This document shows, piece by piece, positions 1-8,069 of a stretch of 43,859 nucleotides of DNA. Source of the stretch: Campylobacteraceae bacterium (lineage in GTDB: Bacteria > Campylobacterota > Campylobacteria > Campylobacterales > Sulfurovaceae); contig JAMOOQ010000026.1 in assembly GCA_027100635.1 (NCBI GenBank), forward strand, positions 1 to 43,859, in the 5' to 3' direction. Position 1 is the first letter of the stretch, and each line of letters opens with the position of its first letter. The notes beneath the pieces were generated by a model. That model had not been told where the DNA came from. It worked only from the letters and a program-made list of their open reading frames with translations, and made no database searches. The translations under genes and the position numbers were made by a program.

Positions 1-79
1 TCAATTGGACTATTTTAATGAAAATCATGAGATTATTTTGGAGTGCTTAGGGGATGATTATGAAGAGTTTTATGATTAG
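1..79 (+). CDS. IS1634-like transposase, last 25 codons (partial, 5' end outside window)
   Basis: The frame reads QLDYFNENHEIILEC and continues to DYEEFYD before a TAG at 77-79. This matches the C-terminus of the transposase at 43181-43859 residue for residue. Only the C-terminal tail is visible, so the family call rests on the longer copy at the right end of the window. Confidence 0.75.
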   Translation, partial: QLDYFNENHEIILECLGDDYEEFYD

Positions 80-125
80 TTGTTTTATATTAGTTTAAGT
101 TTAGAGGGGTGATGAATGTCGGTAA
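1..125 (+). mobile_element. 3' end of an IS1634-like insertion sequence (left copy, truncated by window edge)
   Basis: Bases 2-125 are the exact reverse complement of 43135-43258 at the other window end, and the two flanks diverge directly outside these points. The shared segment holds the last codons of a transposase and then a non-coding end that finishes with GTCGGTAA. The outer boundary is therefore placed at about 125. Base 1 differs from the other copy (T here, C there) and is a synonymous change in a Ser codon, so the copies are not fully identical. The other end of the element lies outside the window, so no target duplication can be checked. Confidence 0.8.
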
Positions 126-252
126 TATTTTTGGCTCTATAGAATTTCAGATGATTGTATTATATAGTTGTAATTATTTAGTAAAATTTAATTTATAGGT
201 TATTTTAAGACTTCATTATTATGTTTAATTTTATAACACTCTAATTAATAAA

Positions 253-275
253 TATATACTATTTTATAGTATATA
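253..275 (-). terminator. Possible AT-only hairpin at the end of the sulfide operon
   Basis: Nine bases (253-261) and nine bases (267-275) form a perfect inverted repeat around a 5-base loop. The stem includes the TAG stop of the cytochrome b gene. On the minus strand it is followed by T/A-rich sequence. The stem is almost entirely A/T, so it would be a weak terminator; the position at the end of the three-gene operon is the main argument. Confidence 0.3.
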
Positions 276-1392
276 TTATATTCATATCATCTAAAACACC
301 TTCATCAAAGTTTTTATGACAAGCGATACAGTTTGATTTATCTTTTATCTTTTTAGTTTTAAAGGCACTTCTTGGTATATCTTTGTGTGTTTCTCTCCAA
401 TATGGTGTTTTTGTAATTGCTTTTGGTCTTCTTTTATCTAAAGATTTCATTATCTTTACGGCACTCTCTCTTGTTGATGTCTCTGCGCTATTTGCATATA
501 AAAAATCTTTAATGGTAGATTGTTGGCTTTTTGTTATATTAGCTTCTGTGATTTTTTCTCCAAAGTGATTATCTAAATCTTTCATCACTTTACCCCAAGA
601 TGCTTTTGGAAGTAAAAATGGTGGATATATTTTATGACAATCTCCACACTGTTCTACAAAGATAGGATTTTGACTTTTATAATCAATTGATGTAAATTTT
701 TGAGATGTTAAAAAATTATAGTTACTACTTGTAATAAATAGATAAGTTCCTATAGAAATAATAATAATTGAATATGCAAAAAAGTTAAGTCTTTTGCTAA
801 CCTCTGTATCTTCCCCTTTTGCTCTTTTAAAACCTGTAATCATTGCAAATACCATATTCGTTTTATGATAGAATTGCTCTATTAATACACCAGAGATATG
901 TAAAAAGACCCAAAAAAGAAATATATAAGATGCAATTTGATGTATAATCATCAAAATATCCATATGGTTATAATATGAATTATTTAAAAAAGATAGTATC
1001 CCTTTTGCCTCTTGAATACCATAAAGCAACATTCCAGATGTTACTATAATAGAACCCATAATCATAGCCCAAATAGTAAACCAACTAGAAGCTGGGTTAT
1101 GTCCTGCGGGTATAGCTCTCCATCTATCTTGGATTTTTTCTACAAAATAGAATTTTAATTTTGAGGGATGTAGTTTAAAAGTAGAAAATCTAGCATATTT
1201 AGGACCGATAAAACCCCAAATAATTCTATAAACAATCATAATACCAAAGATGAAGCCTAATGCAACATGATTATGTAACATCTCTTCAAATCTAGATGTA
1301 ATAAATGCTGTAGTAAATGATAATGCTAACATCCAATGGATAATTCTTGTACTTATTGGCCATACAAAAACTTTATTTAATGCTCTATTCAT
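259..1392 (-). CDS. Membrane cytochrome b (b561-like) fused to a DHC-type dihaem cytochrome c
   Basis: The 377-residue protein has two parts. The N-terminal half is a cytochrome b561-like membrane domain with about four to five membrane segments (near 12-30, 42-62, 103-125, 146-170, 203-222). Its candidate haem ligands are H19, H40/H42, H151 and H165. The C-terminal part (about 245-370) is periplasmic and has two c-type haem sites, CGDCH (249-253) and CIACH (355-359). Between them are the YPPFLLPKASW and HFGE blocks typical of the dihaem cytochrome c (DHC) family. It is the last gene of an operon with SQR and a cytochrome c, so it probably passes electrons between the periplasmic sulfide-oxidising proteins and the quinone pool or a terminal reductase. 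The direction of flow is not visible. The start has a GAGGAAA ribosome site. Known DHC proteins partner with SHP-type cytochromes; no SHP gene is in this window. Confidence 0.85.
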   Translation of the reverse strand: MNRALNKVFVWPISTRIIHWMLALSFTTAFITSRFEEMLHNHVALGFIFGIMIVYRIIWGFIGPKYARFSTFKLHPSKLKFYFVEKIQDRWRAIPAGHNPASSWFTIWAMIMGSIIVTSGMLLYGIQEAKGILSFLNNSYYNHMDILMIIHQIASYIFLFWVFLHISGVLIEQFYHKTNMVFAMITGFKRAKGEDTEVSKRLNFFAYSIIIISIGTYLFITSSNYNFLTSQKFTSIDYKSQNPIFVEQCGDCHKIYPPFLLPKASWGKVMKDLDNHFGEKITEANITKSQQSTIKDFLYANSAETSTRESAVKIMKSLDKRRPKAITKTPYWRETHKDIPRSAFKTKKIKDKSNCIACHKNFDEGVLDDMNIIYTIK

Positions 1393-1548
1393 ACTTTTTC
1401 CTCATATTATATTTAATAAGTAAGTATATCATTAAAATAGTAATGATTTAATTAATTATAATTATATTTATAAGTTTTATTTATAATAAAAAGATGAGAA
1501 GGAAATTTTAGTAAGGTGCGATAGCAATCGCACCCTACTTAAGAAAAA

Positions 1549-2073
1549 TTAGTTTGCAGGTGCTACTGCTTCTGGCGCTGTTTCAGTTGTTGTAGCAGCA
1601 GGTGCTACTTCAACTTCAGTTGCTACAGGTGCTACTTCTTCAACCGCTGGAGGAGCAGTTTCTTCAGCTACTGGAGCTACAGCCTCAGGTGCTGGAGTTT
1701 CTTTTTTATTATAGAAATTCTTTTCTATATATAAAGCCATATCTTTTGGATCATAATCATAACCTTTATCAATAAGCTTTTTCATATTATGTTCCATAAT
1801 ATCATGCTCTGTTCCTGATGATTGGTTTGTACCACCATTTTTAACATCATATAAATCTAGCTCAAGCTCACCAGCTTGTCTATCATTAAGTGCGGGTGCT
1901 TTTTTCTCTGTATTACCTTCACCATTATCACCATGACATTTTTTACAACTTTGTTCATATACCTCTTGAGAAGATTTAGAATAAGTTATTTTTTCGCCAG
2001 TTGGTCCATCATTACATCCTGTAAGTGCAAATACTGCACCTACCGATAATAAAATTAAATTAAGTTTTTTCAT
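1549..2073 (-). CDS. Lipoprotein monohaem cytochrome c with Ala/Pro/Glu-rich tail
   Basis: A 174-residue exported cytochrome. Residues 1-20 form a lipoprotein signal ending in the lipobox LTGC, so C20 would be lipid-anchored. The haem site is CKKCH (43-47), followed by GDNGEG as in class I cytochromes. M93 or M97 is the likely distal ligand. The haem domain ends near residue 123. Residues 125-174 are low complexity, rich in Ala, Pro, Glu, Thr and Val, and could act as a flexible spacer. It lies between SQR (33 bases upstream) and the b/DHC cytochrome. I infer that it is the electron acceptor of the exported SQR, which would make the pair work like a flavocytochrome c sulfide dehydrogenase. 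Homology to FccA proper is not obvious beyond the haem fold. The start has a good GGAGA ribosome site. Confidence 0.8.
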   Translation of the reverse strand: MKKLNLILLSVGAVFALTGCNDGPTGEKITYSKSSQEVYEQSCKKCHGDNGEGNTEKKAPALNDRQAGELELDLYDVKNGGTNQSSGTEHDIMEHNMKKLIDKGYDYDPKDMALYIEKNFYNKKETPAPEAVAPVAEETAPPAVEEVAPVATEVEVAPAATTTETAPEAVAPAN

Positions 2074-2106
2074 TTGTATCTCCGTTATTAATAATTATTT
2101 ATAAAA

Positions 2107-3570
2107 TTACGCTCTACCAGAAAGCATACCATATTGTGTCATTGGTTTAAGAGCATAAACTTTTAACAACCACCAAATGTATCTCTCTTGTGTTGGATCA
2201 AGTGGGAATGAGGGTGTTGGTTTTTTAGTCCAGTTAAACTCAGCTAACATAACAGTACCAATACTTGTAATTAATGGACATACTGTATAACCTGCATATT
2301 TTGATGGTAATTCTGATTTACCTTCCATCATAGTAACAATATTATCAACTACAACTTTATATTGTTTTCTTGCAGATCCACCAGTTTTACCCATTGGAAC
2401 AGCAGCAATATCACCAAGTGCAAATACATTTGGATATTTAACATGTTGAAGAGATTCTTTATCTACAGGAACCCATCCTTTACTTGAACCAATTGGAGAA
2501 TTAGCAATCTCTTCTGCTGCTTTCATTGGAGGAGTAATATGTAAAAAGTCATAAGGAACTTCTATTTTTTCACTTCTTGGTACAATTGAGAATTCTTCTA
2601 AATCCTCATCATAAGCACCTTTTTCTTTCCAGTGTCTATCAAATGTTGCCATTTTTTTATCAGCATCAACACCAACTAAATTATGTCTATAGTTCCACTT
2701 CATATCTCTTGTTTCAAATTGTCTTTGAATTGCATTATGATATTCAGCAACACCAAACATTTTAGAACCATTTGGATAAAATGTAAGCTCTGCATTTTCT
2801 CTTGCACCAGCTTCTCTAAGTCTTGCATCTGTAAGATACATAATCTTTTTAGGAGCTCCACCACATTTGATAGGAGTATTAGGGTGTGTAAATACACCTT
2901 TTACTTTTTTACCACTTTTAGCATCTGCAATAAATTTTTGCATATTTGTCCAAGTATCAATAGCACCATTTGCAAAATAAATAGAACTTATACCATTTTT
3001 ACCAACTACTTTTCTTACAGCTGTATCATCACCTCTAGTAGTAATTGTTTCTGTAATTCCAAGACCTTCTATTTTTCCAAAGTCAAGCTTAAGACCAGCT
3101 GCCACAACTAAATAATCATAACCAACTTTTTTACCACTCGCAGTTGTTACTGTATTGTTGTCTGGATCAAACTCTACAGCTTTTTCTTTAATAAGTGTAA
3201 CTCCACTAGGAACAAAATCATCAGTTTTATAATCTACTGCACTTCCTTCCCAAATTCCACCTCCAACTAGTGTTTGTCCTGGCTGATAAGAAGTTGCCAT
3301 ATCTCCTGGTTCAATTACAGTAATATCTGCATTATCAAGAGTATTGCTAAATCTAGCAGCAGTACTCATACCAGCAAGACCACCACCAATAATAACAATT
3401 TTACCTGTAGCACTACTACTTGCTTGTACTTCTGTAGTTGCTCCTGTTGCCATTAATGCCGCAGCACCACCTACTCCAAATAGTTTAATTGCTTCACGAC
3501 GAGAAATTCCCTCATTTTTGAAATGTGCATCAATTAAATCTATACTATCTTTCATAGTCTTTTTATCCAT
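2107..3570 (-). CDS. sqr: Sulfide:quinone oxidoreductase (type II-like) with Tat signal
   Basis: This 487-residue FAD-dependent disulfide oxidoreductase oxidises sulfide to sulfane sulfur. The N-terminus carries a twin-arginine signal, SRREAIKLF at 23-31, followed by a hydrophobic stretch to about 50, so it should be folded in the cytoplasm and exported. The FAD-binding Rossmann motif is GGGLAGMS (62-69). The redox cysteines C236 (in IKCGGAPKKIMYL) and C431 (in VCPLITS) match the pair of the type II family that includes human SQOR. The second FAD motif, YPNVFALGD, is at 379-387. The C-terminus (LAEFNW to the end) also resembles type II SQR. It is the first gene of an operon with two cytochrome genes. 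Alternative label: FccB-like subunit. The C236/C431 contexts favour SQR. A Tat signal on a type II SQR core is unusual. Confidence 0.88.
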   Translation of the reverse strand: MDKKTMKDSIDLIDAHFKNEGISRREAIKLFGVGGAAALMATGATTEVQASSSATGKIVIIGGGLAGMSTAARFSNTLDNADITVIEPGDMATSYQPGQTLVGGGIWEGSAVDYKTDDFVPSGVTLIKEKAVEFDPDNNTVTTASGKKVGYDYLVVAAGLKLDFGKIEGLGITETITTRGDDTAVRKVVGKNGISSIYFANGAIDTWTNMQKFIADAKSGKKVKGVFTHPNTPIKCGGAPKKIMYLTDARLREAGARENAELTFYPNGSKMFGVAEYHNAIQRQFETRDMKWNYRHNLVGVDADKKMATFDRHWKEKGAYDEDLEEFSIVPRSEKIEVPYDFLHITPPMKAAEEIANSPIGSSKGWVPVDKESLQHVKYPNVFALGDIAAVPMGKTGGSARKQYKVVVDNIVTMMEGKSELPSKYAGYTVCPLITSIGTVMLAEFNWTKKPTPSFPLDPTQERYIWWLLKVYALKPMTQYGMLSGRA

Positions 3571-3738
3571 AAGTTACCCTTTTTTCGAAAAAATATAATC
3601 ATTAAATGTATTTTATCTCAATAAAAATAAAAAAATCATTATCATATTAAAAATAATGAATTTTTTGATGATAATATATTAATTCTTTACAAAATGCAAC
3701 ATAAGTATAAATATTTTAGACTTATAATTTGTAGTTAT
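3571..3738. promoter_or_regulatory. Leader/promoter region of the sqr operon with a spaced inverted repeat
   Basis: This gap follows the transpeptidase gene and precedes sqr, both on the minus strand. It holds an AGGG ribosome site about 6 bases before the sqr ATG. It also holds an inverted repeat, ATTATCAT at 3638-3645 and ATGATAAT at 3668-3675, set in AT-rich DNA. The half-sites resemble Fur-type words, but the 22-base spacing does not fit a standard Fur box. No firm -10/-35 pair could be assigned. Confidence 0.25.
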
Positions 3739-5367
3739 TTAAACTTGTTGCATTCTATCGTATCCATAAATATCATTTCTAAAATTTAAAATTCCATTAT
3801 TATCAACCCATGAAGTAAGATATATAATATCAATAGGTACACTCTCATTTAAAGTTAAAAACTTTCTATCCAGCCCTTTTAATACTTTTATTGAAGTTTC
3901 ATAATTAACTGTTGTATTAAAACTAGAGAATATTTGTAATAATGCTCTTGGTTTTTTAAGTCTTATACAACCATGACTAAAGGCTCTAACTCTTCTTTTA
4001 AACAAACTTTTTGATGGAGTATCGTGCATATATACTGCAAATCTATTTGGAAAAAGAAATTTTACTTTTCCAAGAGCATTACCCTTTCCTGGAAGCTGAG
4101 CAACTCTATATGGTACCTTATCACCAGCTTTATATTGTTTCCAATCTACAGAAGATGCTTCTATCCCTTCTGTCTCCCATCCACTATATAGTTTCATATT
4201 TTGTTTTTTTAGATAGTTTGTATTTTTTTTAAGATGAGGTAAAAACTCTTTTTCTAAGATACTTGTAGGAACATTCCAATATGGGTTTAAAACAATTGTC
4301 TTTACACGATTATTAAAAATTGGTGTTGGATGTTTTTTATTTCCAACAACAACTCTCATATTTTGAATAGATTTTCCATTACTCATAAAGTTAAGTTCAA
4401 AAGCAGGAATATTCACTATTATTCGTTTATTATAATTATTTGGATTAAGCCATTTTATACGATCAAGATTTAAGATAATTCTTTTGATTTTACTTTCAAT
4501 AGATTCATTAAGAAGCTTTTGGGTATTTTTATTTACAAAACCTGTTACAGCAAGTCCATGTCTTTTTTGAAATCTAATAAGTGCATTTTTTATACAACTA
4601 TCTGATATGTTACTTGAAAAATTTTTACATTCACCATAATCACCCATAAATTTAAATCGCTCTCTTAACTGAGGAAGTGCCTCGCTCTTTGTTCCTATTT
4701 TTAATGATCCAAAAGCAGATAGTTTTGTCCATTTACCATCTTTTTGATATTCACGATATTTAGCCAACTTTTTTTCTAATAGCTGGTAACCAAATGTTTT
4801 AGGTTTTATATCCTCAAAACTCTTATGAACCTCACCTTGATTTATTATTTTATGAATAAGTGATAAAGGAGATATTTTCGGTTTATGTGTTATCCATTTA
4901 CCATCTATATCTTTTGACTCTTTAAGATTAGTTAATTTTGTTTGAAATGAACTCCAATTAATATTACCATATATGCAATTTTTTGCATAAGAGTTATATA
5001 GCTTACTAATTTTAAACTCTAAAGATATTTTTTGACTTAATGATATATCACTATTTGAATATAAACTTTTTGATAAACGTTCAATATTAATAAGAGAGAG
5101 ATATATATTAGATGTTTTAGAGATGGTATTATCTTCTTTAATCTCTCTAAATAAATCTGTTGCTAAATATGATATATGATTTTTATTTACCCATATTGGG
5201 ATATAATATATACTATTATATAGACTTTTTAGATATGTGTTAGAACTCTTTTGTAGAGATTTTACAATTACTCTACTTGCCTTTTCATGAAAAGATTCTG
5301 TTTGCCCAAATGAAAAGGCACCTACATTTAATATAATAACCAAAAAAACCACTCTTATATAACTCAT
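3739..5367 (-). CDS. Periplasmic L,D-transpeptidase, YcbB/LdtD-like (PG-binding + YkuD)
   Basis: This 542-residue exported protein is predicted to cross-link peptidoglycan or attach groups to it by L,D-transpeptidation. Residues 1-21 are a Sec signal. Residues 25-215 form the helical N-terminal region usual in the YcbB group. A peptidoglycan-binding repeat lies at about 225-290 (LPQLRERF to FQKRHGLAVTGFVNKNT). The YkuD catalytic domain is at about 315-490, with NPYWNVPTSI, YMHDTP (446-451) and the catalytic SHGCIRL motif. H465 and C467 are the expected active-site residues. Length and domain order match the family. It stands alone on the minus strand, with 63 bases to the next gene upstream, and has no obvious functional partner here. 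Family assignment is firm; the physiological substrate is unknown. Confidence 0.88.
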   Translation of the reverse strand: MSYIRVVFLVIILNVGAFSFGQTESFHEKASRVIVKSLQKSSNTYLKSLYNSIYYIPIWVNKNHISYLATDLFREIKEDNTISKTSNIYLSLINIERLSKSLYSNSDISLSQKISLEFKISKLYNSYAKNCIYGNINWSSFQTKLTNLKESKDIDGKWITHKPKISPLSLIHKIINQGEVHKSFEDIKPKTFGYQLLEKKLAKYREYQKDGKWTKLSAFGSLKIGTKSEALPQLRERFKFMGDYGECKNFSSNISDSCIKNALIRFQKRHGLAVTGFVNKNTQKLLNESIESKIKRIILNLDRIKWLNPNNYNKRIIVNIPAFELNFMSNGKSIQNMRVVVGNKKHPTPIFNNRVKTIVLNPYWNVPTSILEKEFLPHLKKNTNYLKKQNMKLYSGWETEGIEASSVDWKQYKAGDKVPYRVAQLPGKGNALGKVKFLFPNRFAVYMHDTPSKSLFKRRVRAFSHGCIRLKKPRALLQIFSSFNTTVNYETSIKVLKGLDRKFLTLNESVPIDIIYLTSWVDNNGILNFRNDIYGYDRMQQV

Positions 5368-5430
5368 CTATTTTTCCTATTCTTGTTTTAAAATTAAGGT
5401 AATTATATCAAAAGTTTTAAAGATATAGTT

Positions 5431-5652
5431 TTAAAATAGCCTTTTAAATAACTTACCTATAAATTTAAATAGTAAAATAATCAGATATACTATTAATGTG
5501 AATATTAATGGATGAAAGGCACCTAATCCATAAGCTCCTGCTGAAGGAAGTGCCATCATATGTTCAATTGGATGAGATAACCACTCCTCAAAATGCATAC
5601 CAATTGCTAAGACAAAAAAAGTCATAGTAAAAATAATAATCTCTTTTTTCAA
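5431..5652 (-). CDS. Small two-helix membrane protein of unknown function
   Basis: A 73-residue protein with two hydrophobic segments (about 4-20 and 47-66), a short His/Glu-containing loop (HFEEWLSHPIEHMMALP) and a basic C-terminus. The start is TTG at 5650-5652. It is supported by an AGGGGTGA ribosome site a few bases upstream, which favours it over any later ATG. I do not recognise a family. The His/Glu loop could bind metal, but that is only a guess. It may be transcribed with the L,D-transpeptidase that follows it on the same strand. Confidence 0.6.
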   Translation of the reverse strand: MKKEIIIFTMTFFVLAIGMHFEEWLSHPIEHMMALPSAGAYGLGAFHPLIFTLIVYLIILLFKFIGKLFKRLF

Positions 5653-5780
5653 AAAATCACCCCTATAATTAATAAAATTTAAATATAATACTATTTTATA
5701 TCTTTAATTTCACTCTATTTCAAACTAATATATAAAATAATTTAGATATACTAATCAAAAAATAGACAAGGTTAAATAAA

Positions 5781-6998
5781 ATGCTTTTTAAATATAAAGG
5801 TGTAGATAAGCTTGGTAAAAATTCAAAAGGTACAATAACTGCAAATACCCTAGAAGAAGCAAAATCAAAGCTTAAATCTAGTGGAATATATTATCAAAGC
5901 CTAGAACCAACCAAAAAGTTATCAATGGAAGAGTTTTCGAAAAAAGAGATGTCTGGAGTAATGATTAGTTCATTTGCAAAAGAGTTGTCTTCTTATTTAA
6001 ATTCTGGAATGGCAATGCTAACAGCCATAAAATTATTAGAAAATCAACACGAAGAGGAAAAAAAATATAGGTCATTCTTAAACTCTATTAAGACTATGAT
6101 TGATGAGGGTAAATCTTTATTTATTGCTCTTACTACTCAAAAAATATATGCGATGCCTGATTTTTTTACACAAAGTGTAAGTGTAGCGAGTAAAGGTGGA
6201 AAACTTACAGAGGTTCTTAGAAATATGGGTAACTTCTTTTCTGCTCAATCAAAGGTTAAAAAGCAGATTAGTAATGCTATGATATATCCTATGTTTATTT
6301 TTACTGTGGCAATATTTATGAGTGTTGGTTTGATTGTTTTTGTTGTTCCTAAAATTGCAGGAATATTTAAAGATACTGGTCAGGAATTACCACCTATTAC
6401 ACAATTTATTTTAGGTTTAAGTGATTTTTTTAAAGAGCATTATGTAATGATGTTTTTTGTTATAGTATCCATTATCATAATATATAAACTCTCTTATAAA
6501 TTTATAACTTCATTTCATCTTCTTATTGATAAAATAGTTCTAAAGCTTCCATTAATAGGTACGATTGCTCAAAATTATGAATTAGGAAGATTCTCTTATA
6601 TCCTATCTTTGATGTTAAAGTCAGGTGTATCTTATGCACAAGCTGTTCATTTATCATCATCAACTTTTGGAAATATGGCACTTAAAGAGCTATTTACTAA
6701 CGCTTCTACTAAAGTATTAGAGGGTAATAGATTATCAAATGCTTTAATGATGACAAAAGGTATTAAGATAAAAAGAAACTTTATGCAATCTCTTGCTTTA
6801 GGAGAAGAATCAAGTGAAGTGGCTCATATTTTAGAGAATGTTGCTATTTTATATAATGAAGAAAATGATGATAAACTTAAAATTTTACTAAGTCTATTAG
6901 GACCAATTATGATGCTTTTAATAGGTACTATAGTTGGTGTTATTGTGGTGGGGATGCTATTACCAATATTCTCTATGAGTATGGGAGCTCAAGTATAA
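5781..6998 (+). CDS. gspF: Type II secretion inner-membrane platform protein GspF (PilC family)
   Basis: A 405-residue polytopic protein of the GspF/PilC family, the inner-membrane platform that couples the GspE ATPase to pseudopilus assembly. Two repeated T2SSF cytoplasmic helical domains are visible, about 65-165 and 265-365. Three membrane segments lie near 170-193, 220-240 and 372-398. The FAKELSSYLNSGM and LSLMLKSGVSYAQAV blocks are the conserved repeat starts. The first about 55 residues are the short N-terminal subdomain (LFKYKGVDKLGK). The gene lies about 9 kb from the rest of the gsp genes, so the system is split. It could serve a type IV pilus instead, but no pil genes are visible here. 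An AAGG site precedes the ATG. Confidence 0.85.
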   Translation: MLFKYKGVDKLGKNSKGTITANTLEEAKSKLKSSGIYYQSLEPTKKLSMEEFSKKEMSGVMISSFAKELSSYLNSGMAMLTAIKLLENQHEEEKKYRSFLNSIKTMIDEGKSLFIALTTQKIYAMPDFFTQSVSVASKGGKLTEVLRNMGNFFSAQSKVKKQISNAMIYPMFIFTVAIFMSVGLIVFVVPKIAGIFKDTGQELPPITQFILGLSDFFKEHYVMMFFVIVSIIIIYKLSYKFITSFHLLIDKIVLKLPLIGTIAQNYELGRFSYILSLMLKSGVSYAQAVHLSSSTFGNMALKELFTNASTKVLEGNRLSNALMMTKGIKIKRNFMQSLALGEESSEVAHILENVAILYNEENDDKLKILLSLLGPIMMLLIGTIVGVIVVGMLLPIFSMSMGAQV

Positions 6999-7010
6999 AA
7001 TATATTTGAA

Positions 7011-7760
7011 TTAAAAAAACTCTTTTATCAAATTATAATATTTAGTATTATATAAGATTGAGTTGTGGTCTTCATTATTAATAATTTTCATTGTAAGTTG
7101 TGAAGGTAAAAATTTGTTTGCCAGATTATCACTGTAGCTTTTATCTATAATTTTATCATTTTGTGCAGTTAAAATTAAAGTAGAGGCTTTTATAAGGTGG
7201 ACTCTGCTAATGGAATCATATTTATCTCTTAATAGTAAGGAGATAGGATAAAATGGAATTTGTTTTTGAGCTATATTTTTAATACTATCAAATGGTGTTA
7301 TCAAAGTTAATTTATTAATTTCTCTTTTTGAGGCAAGGAGTGTGGCGATACCTGAACCTAAACTACGACCAATAATAGATATATCTTTATATTTAAACTT
7401 AATAGAATCGTAAATATACAATGCATCAGAATATAGATTCTGTTCTCTTGGTTTGCCTGTACTATTTCCATATCCTCTATATTTTACAAGATATACTGTA
7501 TGATTTTTAAATATTTTAGTAAATATATTTGCGTTATTATCTACATCCTCTGCATTTCCTCCAAAATATATAATTGCTTTCTTGTTCCCACTATTTAATA
7601 CGGTTGTATATATAGATTCATCTTCATTAATAAAGATTTTTTGTTTATAATTATTATTAGTTTTTGGTGTTGGAAAGTATAGAAAGTTGTCTTGTGCAAT
7701 AAAAAGAAATAGACCAAAAGAGAGATATGCAATTACAAATGATGATAAAAGAGATTTCAT
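7011..7760 (-). CDS. Membrane-anchored alpha/beta hydrolase (ABHD/BEM46-like)
   Basis: A serine hydrolase fold with an N-terminal membrane anchor. From the ATG at 7760 the protein is 249 residues. That start is preferred to the ATG 27 bases upstream because AAGGA lies 9 bases before it. Residues 1-22 are a single membrane segment. FGGNAED is the oxyanion region, GRSLGSG holds the nucleophile S133, NDKII supplies the likely acid and EDHNS the likely His. The overall pattern is that of the BEM46/ABHD17-like group, whose bacterial substrates are mostly unknown. The gene is convergent with gspF (12 bases between stops) and is followed upstream by the palindrome cluster. No function can be given beyond esterase or thioesterase-like chemistry. 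Confidence 0.75.
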   Translation of the reverse strand: MKSLLSSFVIAYLSFGLFLFIAQDNFLYFPTPKTNNNYKQKIFINEDESIYTTVLNSGNKKAIIYFGGNAEDVDNNANIFTKIFKNHTVYLVKYRGYGNSTGKPREQNLYSDALYIYDSIKFKYKDISIIGRSLGSGIATLLASKREINKLTLITPFDSIKNIAQKQIPFYPISLLLRDKYDSISRVHLIKASTLILTAQNDKIIDKSYSDNLANKFLPSQLTMKIINNEDHNSILYNTKYYNLIKEFF

Positions 7761-7811
7761 GATTTGACATCCTTCATAGAGTATCAAAAGTAGTAGACAC
7801 TCCTGATTTCA

Positions 7812-7975
7812 GAGATTCCGTGTCAAGCACGGAATGACGGTTGTTATTACTACATGGAATGACAACACGGTTGTATATTACACGGAATGACGGTTGTATT
7901 ACACGGAATGACAAAACACGGTTATATTACACGGAATGACAGACTTTCGTCACCCTGAACTTGATTCAGGGTCTC
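7812..7975. repeat. Cluster of REP-like palindromes and degenerate tandem half-sites
   Basis: Two strong inverted repeats bracket the cluster. TTCCGTG (7816-7822) pairs with CACGGAA (7828-7834) around TCAAG. CCCTGAA (7953-7959) pairs with TTCAGGG (7965-7971) around CTTGA. Between them the word CGGAATGAC recurs in several copies, joined by GGTTGTATTA-like spacers of varying length; one copy is altered to TGGAATGAC. Both palindromes resemble short dispersed repeats seen in many bacterial genomes. The half-site array looks like repeated slippage or insertion at one place. Nothing coding is seen between 7788 and 8069. Confidence 0.7.
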
Positions 7976-8035
7976 GTAAACTATACACTACTCATAAAGG
8001 ATGCCCATAATTTTATATATTTTTTAATAACTATC

Positions 8036-8063
8036 ACCCCCACGAAATATCGTGAGAATGAGA
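8036..8063. repeat. REP-like palindrome downstream of porB
   Basis: CACGA (8041-8045) pairs with TCGTG (8050-8054) around AATA, flanked by CACCCC on one side and GAGAATGAGAG on the other. It sits just after the porB stop but has no T run on the minus strand (it is followed by GGGGG), so it is not a standard Rho-independent terminator. It looks like a third palindromic repeat type in this gap. Confidence 0.45.
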
Positions 8064-8069
8064 GAAAAA

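Noticed and set aside
2107-3570. FccB flavoprotein of flavocytochrome c sulfide dehydrogenase
   Set aside because: The contexts of C236 and C431 and the C-terminal region match type II SQR better; only the signal peptide and the neighbouring cytochrome suggest FccB.
2577-3598. Plus-strand open frames over sqr
   Set aside because: They are antisense shadows of sqr, with Ser/Cys/Thr-rich translations and no recognisable domain.
3634-3675. Fur box upstream of sqr
   Set aside because: Half-site-like words are present but the spacing is wrong, and AT-rich DNA produces such words often.
7829-7940. Repeated CGGAATGAC words read as a CRISPR array
   Set aside because: The repeats are only about 9-11 bases, unevenly spaced, and the spacers are themselves similar. 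No cas gene is present in the window.
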